From: an uncultured Phascolarctobacterium sp.
GTDB lineage: Bacteria; Bacillota; Negativicutes; Acidaminococcales; Acidaminococcaceae
Assembly (NCBI GenBank): GCA_946002345.1
Contig: CAMFZA010000039.1
Coordinates: 1 to 11,536, forward strand
DNA: 11,536 nt
Direction of reading: 5' to 3'
In this document: positions 6,189 through 11,536 of the stretch, piece after piece
How the letters are laid out: each line of letters opens with the position of its first letter
How positions within the stretch are numbered: position 1 is the stretch's first letter
The notes under the pieces: model-generated
Database searches by the model: none
What the model was told of the DNA's origin: nothing
The model's input: the letters and a program-made list of their open reading frames with translations, nothing else
Position numbers and translations under genes: made by a program

Positions 6189-6422
6189 GCGAAGTGATAT
6201 ATGGCACATAAAATTGAGTAATAAGTAAACAGCATAGGAGCTGTGATTTTTAGCAAATGAGTGGCTTGGTACAATGGCCTCAAGGGTTCGAAAACCTAGA
6301 TTATTCTGCGAGACAAATAGTACCCCGCAGAGGCCAATTGAACCCCACGAAATTTGCGTTAAAAAATTACTTGCGACTATGATGATTACTTATTACGAAT
6401 TTCACAAATACGATCATTTCGT
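6189..6422. repeat. Long imperfect palindrome, candidate structured RNA or mobile-element remnant
   Basis: Two 92-base arms (6189-6280 and 6331-6422) pair in order from outside to inside. GCGAAGTGAT pairs with ATCATTTCGT (two G-T pairs); GTAATAAGTAA is an exact match to TTACTTATTAC (6218-6228 and 6386-6396); CATAG pairs with CTATG; TTTTTA-GCAAAT pairs with ATTTGC-gt-TAAAAA; GTGG with CCAC; GGT with ACC; CAA with TTG; TGGCCT with AGGCCA. The 50-base apex holds two hairpins, GGTT-CGAA-AACC (6285-6296) and CTGCG/CGCAG (6306-6310 and 6326-6330). Wobble pairs (6194/6417, 6189/6422 and 6284/6297) are G-U only if the plus strand is transcribed, which weakly favours a plus-strand RNA. I do not recognise a known RNA family. 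A 6S-like long hairpin or a MITE-like element are the main alternatives. Confidence 0.6.
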
Positions 6423-6454
6423 CAAACCATAATTTTGAAAACATTTCCCGCCCA

Positions 6455-6486
6455 CACAAAAAAGCGGACGCCTCAGCGTCCGCTTT
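6455..6486 (-). terminator. Strong intrinsic terminator of the antiporter-subunit operon
   Basis: On the minus strand AAAGCGGACGC and GCGTCCGCTTT form an 11-base-pair perfect stem with loop TGAG, followed by TTTTTTGTG. It begins 16 bases after the stop codon of the NuoL-like gene. In the plus direction only three T residues follow the hairpin, so it is mainly a minus-strand terminator. Confidence 0.95.
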
Positions 6487-6502
6487 GAAGTACAATATGT
6501 GA

Positions 6503-8248
6503 TTACATGGTTGCAATAAAGTAGGCAATACTGCTTACTAAAACAGTGAGCGTAATCATCATGGGGTCGGCAATAGAAGTACGATAGTTTTCCGGATTAT
6601 AATGGCTGCGTTTGCGGAAAGGCTTCGCATCCAAGAAATCCATAGGATTGGAAGTCAAATCCATAAACTTTTCGTACAGCACCTGCCAAGCGCCACCCAA
6701 GCCACTGCACAGCGCACACAGAAGCGCACTAGCCTTGCCAATAAATCCTGCAAAGGGCTTACGATAGAACCAATCCGTATCCAGACTGATTGCTGTATGA
6801 GGCTCCATGTTCTTCAAATACATCATGAAGGGAATCATGGCCATACCCAGCATTTGTACGGGCTGCAGCAAATGCGGCGCAGTAAAGGGCTGGTAAGGAG
6901 TCATCTCAAAGGGCAGATGACGATACAGCAAATCGGGGTATACACCATAGAGGAAGCAGAGGAAGCCGCTAATGCTCATGGCAATCTTCATGTTGATGGG
7001 CAACGGATTAATAACCTCTGCACCCTTGTCATCCTTGCGCAGGAAGATGAAGTAACCCATCTTCAGGGGGATGGACAAAAAGGTACCGGTAGCAGCCAGC
7101 TCCAGCAAAGTGAAGACCATGGGCTGACCTGCGGCAGCAGCGGCGTTTACAGTGATATTTTTACTGATAAAGCCGTTGAAGGCGGGGATACCAGCAATGG
7201 AGAAGGCAGCGGAGAAAAAGCACACTGCGACTAAGGGCAGCTTTTTAGCCATCCCGCCCACCTTATTGATGTGCTTGATGCCTGTTGCGTAAATAACAGC
7301 ACCTGCACACATAAAGAGCAGAGATTTAAAGAGAATATCGCAGAAGGCATGGGCTGTAGCACCATTCATGGACATGGCCGTGCCAATACCGGCACCGGCA
7401 ACCATGAAGCCGGTCTGGGAAATAATATGGTGAGCCAAAAGCTTACGCATATCGTTTTCCATAATCGCATAGCAGGCGCCATACAGAGCCATCAATACAC
7501 CGCCCCACATTAGGAGCTCGGTACCAGCGTACACTCTAATCAGCGCATAAACTGCAACCTTGGTTGTCAGGCAGCTCATGAATACGCCGCCAGTAAGGGT
7601 GGAGTTAGAATAAGCATCCACCAGCCAGGCATTCACAGGAGGCATAGCCACGTTAATAAACCTCCCCAGCAACCCCAGCCCCAAAGCCCAACCAAGGCGT
7701 CTATTGGTGAGGCTGTGGATCATCAAATCACCATGTCCCGTGTACCAAATGCAGAAGATACCTGCCAGGAGAATACCGCCGCCCAGCATATGCACCAGCA
7801 TGTAGCGGAAGCCCGCACGCCGTGCTTCATGGGTGGGATTGCACCACACAAGGAACAAGGAGGTAACTGCCAAGGATTCCCAGAAGAAGATAAAGCTCAG
7901 CCAATCCTTAGCCAGGCACACACAAATTGCGCCGCCTGCATAGGCCATGGAGCAAAGTGCTTCCATTCTATTGGGGTTATGAGCCGCATAAATACCGCTC
8001 ACCAAAGCCAACACGGAAAAGATAAAGGCAAAAATCCAGGCCAGCTTATCCACATACATGAGATGCAGCTGGATATCGCGAACGAAGTGCATGGTGTACT
8101 CCGCGCCCAGGGGCAGCTTCAGCGCCGCGCCAACGGCAGCGAGAGGGCCCAATGCCAGGACATATTTTCTGATTGCCTTGGGAGCAAGCATGGCCACAAT
8201 GCCCACTACCCACAAAATCAAGCCGGGGTGAAGCATTAATTCATTCAT
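6503..8248 (-). CDS. NuoL-like proton/cation-translocating membrane subunit (Mrp/complex I antiporter family)
   Basis: This 581-residue protein has about 14-16 hydrophobic segments and the Proton_antipo_M fold shared by NuoL/M/N, MrpA/D and hydrogenase subunits. I start it at the ATG 8246-8248, which overlaps the preceding stop (TGATG) and has GAGGTG seven bases upstream; a TTG one codon earlier is less likely. Channel residues present: Glu124 in FFWES (TM5), Lys230 in TTKVAVYALIR (TM8), His300 and Lys308 in HAFCDILFKSLLF, and Lys363 in NGFISKN. Two positions differ from its paralogues next door: the TM7 Lys position is Asn199 in NVAMPPVNAWL, and the second His of the HxxxHxxxK helix is Asp304. 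After the core comes a long C-terminal part with DTDWFYRKPF (490-499), a segment seen in longer antiporter-like subunits. It is the last gene of the operon. Confidence 0.9.
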   Translation of the reverse strand: MNELMLHPGLILWVVGIVAMLAPKAIRKYVLALGPLAAVGAALKLPLGAEYTMHFVRDIQLHLMYVDKLAWIFAFIFSVLALVSGIYAAHNPNRMEALCSMAYAGGAICVCLAKDWLSFIFFWESLAVTSLFLVWCNPTHEARRAGFRYMLVHMLGGGILLAGIFCIWYTGHGDLMIHSLTNRRLGWALGLGLLGRFINVAMPPVNAWLVDAYSNSTLTGGVFMSCLTTKVAVYALIRVYAGTELLMWGGVLMALYGACYAIMENDMRKLLAHHIISQTGFMVAGAGIGTAMSMNGATAHAFCDILFKSLLFMCAGAVIYATGIKHINKVGGMAKKLPLVAVCFFSAAFSIAGIPAFNGFISKNITVNAAAAAGQPMVFTLLELAATGTFLSIPLKMGYFIFLRKDDKGAEVINPLPINMKIAMSISGFLCFLYGVYPDLLYRHLPFEMTPYQPFTAPHLLQPVQMLGMAMIPFMMYLKNMEPHTAISLDTDWFYRKPFAGFIGKASALLCALCSGLGGAWQVLYEKFMDLTSNPMDFLDAKPFRKRSHYNPENYRTSIADPMMITLTVLVSSIAYFIATM

Positions 8249-8496
8249 CAATCATCACCTCTGCCATCTTCATCAAATTCATCGTCATAATAATCCTTAT
8301 CGCGCTGCAAAATCGGCGCCATAATCAGCTTGGAGACGATGATAAGCACCCAAGCACCAACAAAGCCAAAGAAAATGTCGTAGCCAAAGGGCAAGGGCCA
8401 CCAGGATGCAGCGTGCATATGCACACCGGCCATTTCGGCAGCGGCTGCCAGTACCAAAACCACAGCTACAAGCAGATAGACTGTTTTCTTAGTCAT
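8248..8496 (-). CDS. Small two-helix membrane protein of an antiporter/hydrogenase-like cluster
   Basis: This 82-residue protein has two hydrophobic segments (about residues 5-24 and 37-57), a short WWPLPFGYD stretch between them, and a cytoplasmic-looking tail LQRDKDYYDDEFDEDGRGDD that is strongly acidic. Short proteins with a WxxxP(G/F)F...GF-G...K...LQRxxDYYD pattern occur beside NuoL/MrpD-like genes in other anaerobes from memory, but I know no assigned function. I start it at the ATG 8494-8496, which overlaps the preceding stop by one base (TAATG) with a GGGGGGTG run six bases upstream; a longer frame from a TTG at 8526 is open but would overlap the previous gene by 31 bases. Its overlap with both neighbours implies coupled translation and a structural or assembly role in the membrane complex. 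Confidence 0.8.
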   Translation of the reverse strand: MTKKTVYLLVAVVLVLAAAAEMAGVHMHAASWWPLPFGYDIFFGFVGAWVLIIVSKLIMAPILQRDKDYYDDEFDEDGRGDD

Positions 8497-10001
8497 TATA
8501 GCCACCCCCCGTGCCAGCCTGCGCAAACTGCGTTGGAGGCCATAGTTGCCAATTCATAGAAATGCGGATAAACATTGGGAACGCAGCCCAAAATCAAAGC
8601 AATCAAGGTGGTAATGCAGATAGGAATCAGCATAGCGTAGCTAATTTCACCATATTGGCGGAATTTTTCCTGTGGGTCCTTTACAAAAAAGGCCATTTGG
8701 GAAACAGGAATCAGGTAAGCCGCAGCCAAGAGACCGCTAGCCACCCACAGTAATACGTACAAGGGCTTACCTGCCTGCAAGGCACCTAAGCACAGATTCC
8801 ACTTACTGATAAAGCCAACCAGGAAGGGCACGCCGGCGATGCCCAGCGAAGCAATGGTAAAGCAGGCCATAGTTACAGGCAGCTTTTTGCCAATGCCACA
8901 AAGCTCACTAATATTATTTCTATGGGTACGGGCAATAATCAGGCCCGCGCACATAAAGAGGGTAATCTTCATTACCGCATGGGCCACCAGATGCAAATAA
9001 GCACCTTTAATGCTGATGGGAGAAATCAGGGCCGCACCTAAAACGATGTAGGAAAGCTGGCCAATGGTAGAAAAGGCCAAGCGACGCTTCAAATGGTCCT
9101 GACGCAAAGCGATGAGGGAGGACACCAGAATACTAATGGCAGCCGCCCAGGCTAAAACATCTGTAACACCAATTTCGGCCAAAAGCTTGGGACCGAAGAC
9201 AAAACCGATAATACGCAGCACGGCGAAGACACCGGTCTTAACAACAGCTACAGCATGCAGCAGTGCAGATACAGGGGTCGGCGCAATCATTGCTGCCGGC
9301 AGCCAGCCATGCAGGGGCATAACAGCTGCTTTTACGGAGCCAGCCAAAATCATTAGTACGAAGGCTGCCTGCAGCACCCATTTAGGAGCCATATCGGTGG
9401 TCAAAAAGCCGCCGGCGGTGAAGCTCATGGTGCCGCTGATGCAGTAAACGGCAATGACGCCAGCTAGGAAGAACTGACCGGAAATCAGGGTGTAAATCAA
9501 ATATTTACGGCTGGCCATCAAAGCCTCCTGGTTACGCTTGTGCAGCACCAAGGGATAGCTGGCCAAGGTCAGCAGCTCGTAGAAAATAAAGAAGGTCAAC
9601 AGGTTCTCGGCCATAGCGATACCCATTACCGCACTCATGCACATAGCAAAGGCTGCAAAGTAACCGGTCTGCTCGCGCTCCTGATTGCAGCGCATGTAGC
9701 CGATGGAATAGAAGTTCATGGGTACCCACAGCATGGAGGCTAGGGTTGCAAAAATCATGCCCGCCGGGTCCGTGCGCAGAGTCAAGCCCACAGTATCAGT
9801 AATTTGGCACAGCGTCCATTGATATACGTTGCCATCCAAAACAGCGGGTAGCATGGACAGGATAATGCCAAATTTCAGCAAGGAAGCGATTACACTCCAG
9901 GCCTCACGCAGGTTGGGCCAGCGTCTGCTGAAGGCAATCAAAATAACAGCAACAAAGGAAACACCTACTGCCAGAAAGGGTCTGCAATCTATAATCGTCA
10001 T
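8496..10001 (-). CDS. NuoM/MrpD-like proton/cation-translocating membrane subunit
   Basis: This 501-residue polytopic protein has about 14 hydrophobic segments and a full set of antiporter-type channel residues: Glu142 in FFIFYELLTLASYP (TM5), Lys224 in GSVKAAVMPLHGWLP (TM7), Lys255 in HAVAVVKTGVFAVLR (TM8), His337, His341 and Lys345 in HLVAHAVMK, and Lys400 in GFISKW. The SALLHAVAVVKTG region is the classic NuoM/NuoL/MrpD signature. Length is normal for the family. The ATG has GGAGGT nine bases upstream and overlaps the previous stop as ATGA, so translation is coupled. In the membrane it would form one ion channel of a larger complex. Whether that complex moves protons or sodium cannot be decided from these residues. 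Confidence 0.92.
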   Translation of the reverse strand: MTIIDCRPFLAVGVSFVAVILIAFSRRWPNLREAWSVIASLLKFGIILSMLPAVLDGNVYQWTLCQITDTVGLTLRTDPAGMIFATLASMLWVPMNFYSIGYMRCNQEREQTGYFAAFAMCMSAVMGIAMAENLLTFFIFYELLTLASYPLVLHKRNQEALMASRKYLIYTLISGQFFLAGVIAVYCISGTMSFTAGGFLTTDMAPKWVLQAAFVLMILAGSVKAAVMPLHGWLPAAMIAPTPVSALLHAVAVVKTGVFAVLRIIGFVFGPKLLAEIGVTDVLAWAAAISILVSSLIALRQDHLKRRLAFSTIGQLSYIVLGAALISPISIKGAYLHLVAHAVMKITLFMCAGLIIARTHRNNISELCGIGKKLPVTMACFTIASLGIAGVPFLVGFISKWNLCLGALQAGKPLYVLLWVASGLLAAAYLIPVSQMAFFVKDPQEKFRQYGEISYAMLIPICITTLIALILGCVPNVYPHFYELATMASNAVCAGWHGGWL

Positions 10002-11491
10002 CTCAAGAACACCTCCGGCAAGCCTAATTTAATGATATCCGTAACAATATCCACGCTGTAGAAGCCCAGCACCAAAATGCCAATGCCCATTACGAAAATC
10101 GGCAGAGCCATGCTGAAGGGCAGACCCAGCTTACCCTTATGGGGATGAACCTCAGTAAGAGAGGCTTCGCGCTGAATAAACATCTGCTCTATGATGCGGA
10201 AGAAATAAATAGCGTTCAGCAGGGAGCTGATTACCAGCACTGCAATGTAGAAATATTGCTGTCCGGTATAAGCGCCCAGCATCAAATACCATTTACTGAA
10301 GAAGCCCGCAGTGGGCGGCAAGCCAATCATGGATAGAGCCGCCAAGGTAACGGTGATGGTACTGATGGTCATCTTTTTGTTAAGGCCGCCCAAACGATAC
10401 AGGTTAACCTCGCCAAAGCGGTGCTCAACGCCACCAATTACCAGGAACAGACTGCATTTCATGAAGGCATGGTTGATGATGTGCAGTACGGCGCCAATGA
10501 AGCCATACATATTGCCCATAGCCATACCGATGGCAATGTAGCCAATCTGAGCTACAGAGGAATAAGCCAGCATACGACGGAAGTCGTATTGAGCCATAGC
10601 CATGATGGAGCCAATCAGGATACCTGCAATACCCAGAATACCCAAAACGTTCAATGCACTATGCATTACCGGGCTATCAACCTTGAAAATGTAGTACATG
10701 AAACGAATCAGGGCATAGGCCGGAGCCTTACTCATGCAGCCTGCAATGAAGGCAGCTGCACCGGGATGTGCGAAGGTATAAGCATCGGGCTGCCAGCCGT
10801 GCAGCGGAAACAACGCCATCTTAATACCAAAGCCGATGATGAAGCAAGCCACAGCAATAGCAAATAGCGGTGTGCCAACAAAGGGCACTACTCTTTGCGC
10901 CAAGTCGGCCATGTTCAGAGTACCGGTCAGAGCGTACAGATAACCAACTCCCAGCAAATACATGGAAGCACCAATGGTGCCGATTAACAGATAACGGAAG
11001 GCTGCCAGCATGGATTTTTTGCCACCCAAGGAAATCAAGCCATAACCGGACAGGGACATAATTTCCAGATAAACGTACAGGTTAAATACGTCACCTGTAA
11101 CAATCATGCCGCACAGGCCCACAGTTAAGAGACCAAACAGGGTGTAATAGCCACCTACATGGAGCCAATCCTCTTCCTTCACGAAGGGCTTGCTGTAGAG
11201 AGCAACCATCATGGAAATGAAGGTTACCAGCACTGCCAGCACACTATTCAGAGGGTCGAGAGCAAATTCAATGCCGATAGGAGGCTGCCAGCCGCCCATC
11301 CAATAGTGCCAGGTTTTGCCGCCAGTAGCGATAACCCGTTGCAGCACGGTGCAGGCACTCAGGAAAGCACCTACGATGGAGGCCATCACAATCCAGGCGC
11401 CCAGCTCTTTTTTAATGCGACTAAACAGCATACATAAAAGGGATGCTGACAAGGGCAGAAGTACGATGAATATTGGAGCATGCTGTGTCAT
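9998..11491 (-). CDS. MrpD/NuoN-like proton/cation-translocating membrane subunit
   Basis: This 497-residue protein has about 14 hydrophobic segments. Channel residues are complete: Glu143 in FNLYVYLEIMSLSGYG (TM5), Lys224 in GFGIKMALFPLHGW (TM7), Lys255 in GCMSKAPAYALIR (TM8), His337, His341 and Lys345 in HIINHAFMK, and Lys400 in GFFSKW. The GDVFNLYVYLEI stretch and LYALTGTLNMADLAQR are close to MrpD and the MbhH-type subunits of membrane-bound hydrogenases. It shares the numbering of key residues with the next gene, so the two are ancient duplicates. The ATG overlaps the upstream stop (ATGA) and a GAGGA lies about ten bases before it. It would pump cations as part of a multi-subunit membrane complex. 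Confidence 0.92.
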   Translation of the reverse strand: MTQHAPIFIVLLPLSASLLCMLFSRIKKELGAWIVMASIVGAFLSACTVLQRVIATGGKTWHYWMGGWQPPIGIEFALDPLNSVLAVLVTFISMMVALYSKPFVKEEDWLHVGGYYTLFGLLTVGLCGMIVTGDVFNLYVYLEIMSLSGYGLISLGGKKSMLAAFRYLLIGTIGASMYLLGVGYLYALTGTLNMADLAQRVVPFVGTPLFAIAVACFIIGFGIKMALFPLHGWQPDAYTFAHPGAAAFIAGCMSKAPAYALIRFMYYIFKVDSPVMHSALNVLGILGIAGILIGSIMAMAQYDFRRMLAYSSVAQIGYIAIGMAMGNMYGFIGAVLHIINHAFMKCSLFLVIGGVEHRFGEVNLYRLGGLNKKMTISTITVTLAALSMIGLPPTAGFFSKWYLMLGAYTGQQYFYIAVLVISSLLNAIYFFRIIEQMFIQREASLTEVHPHKGKLGLPFSMALPIFVMGIGILVLGFYSVDIVTDIIKLGLPEVFLR

Positions 11492-11536
11492 TTACTTGCC
11501 GTCCTCAATACCTCGACTTTCTCAACGGCGCGAGAA
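11488..11536 (-). CDS. C-terminal end of an upstream operon gene (partial)
   Basis: The right edge of the window cuts this gene; only its last 15 codons (SRAVEKVEVLRTASK) and TGA are visible. The frame is chosen because its TGA overlaps the next ATG as ATGA, the same arrangement as in the rest of the operon; the other two minus-strand frames either contain a stop within these bases or lack a plausible junction. By analogy with Mrp-like operons a NuoK/MrpC-like subunit is the obvious candidate, but 15 residues cannot show it. Confidence 0.55.
   Translation of the reverse strand, partial: SRAVEKVEVLRTASK

Noticed and set aside
6281..6300. tRNA or tmRNA-like T-arm (GGGTTCGAAAACC)
   Set aside because: No acceptor stem, anticodon arm or CCA can be built around it; it is an apical hairpin of the palindrome.
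6246..6366. Integron attC site
   Set aside because: The required RYYYAAC/GTTRRRY core pair is not present at the palindrome ends and no integrase or cassette is nearby.
6257..6382. Plus-strand 41-codon open frame beginning MSGLVQWPQGF inside the large palindrome
   Set aside because: No ribosome binding site at a usable distance (GGAG is 16 bases away), length within chance for this region, and the pairing structure explains the sequence better. Worth a protein search only if the region proves transcribed.
6602..7234. Plus-strand 210-residue open frame and other long plus-strand frames opposite the membrane-subunit genes
   Set aside because: They lie antisense to well-supported membrane proteins, have compositions typical of reversed hydrophobic codons and show no family motifs.
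1..11536. CRISPR arrays, complete insertion sequences or rRNA genes
   Set aside because: No regularly spaced repeats, transposase frames or rRNA-like sequence were seen on either strand.

Overview
The window reads as chromosomal DNA of a low-to-mid G+C anaerobic member of the Bacillota, plausibly a Negativicutes (Phascolarctobacterium/Acidaminococcus-like) lineage. That guess rests on gene content (a LarA-type protein, a cluster of Mrp/complex-I-like membrane subunits, pyrrolidone carboxyl peptidase, an LTA-synthase-like membrane protein), Gram-positive-style GGAGG ribosome binding sites and a CCA-encoding tRNA gene. Taxonomy is inference. Every supported protein gene lies on the minus strand, so transcription runs from high to low coordinates.

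Region A (11536 to 6503) is the distal part of a tightly coupled operon of membrane subunits. It holds the last 15 codons of an upstream gene, two MrpD/NuoN/NuoM-like subunits of about 500 residues, an 82-residue two-helix protein and a 581-residue NuoL-like subunit. Neighbouring genes overlap by 1 to 4 bases, and a strong intrinsic terminator (6455-6486) closes the operon. Together they look like the ion-pumping arm of an Mrp antiporter, an energy-converting hydrogenase or a complex-I-like machine. No redox subunit is visible, so the electron-transfer partner (if any) lies beyond the window.

Region B (about 5927 to 6457) has no convincing gene. It holds the most unusual structure of the window: a long imperfect palindrome (6189-6422) with two 92-base arms around a 50-base apical part with two small hairpins. 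Next to it are a duplicated AGGTATAC...GAAGTG motif and small perfect palindromes. It could be a structured RNA gene or the remnant of a small mobile element.

Region C (5926 to 2806) carries single genes with their own promoters: an EamA/DMT permease, a stand-alone LarA-family nickel racemase homologue, an XRE-type regulator with a basic/alanine-rich tail, and directly behind it a tRNA-Thr(CGT) gene followed by a clear terminator. The regulator and the tRNA appear to share a transcript.

Region D (2805 to 1) carries pyrrolidone carboxyl peptidase with an unusual active-site residue, then a close-packed set of GtrA-like membrane protein, diacylglycerol/lipid kinase and the N-terminal membrane part of a probable LTA-synthase/sulfatase-family protein that runs off the left edge. 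The last three suggest envelope glycolipid or glycerophosphate-polymer synthesis with recycling of diacylglycerol.
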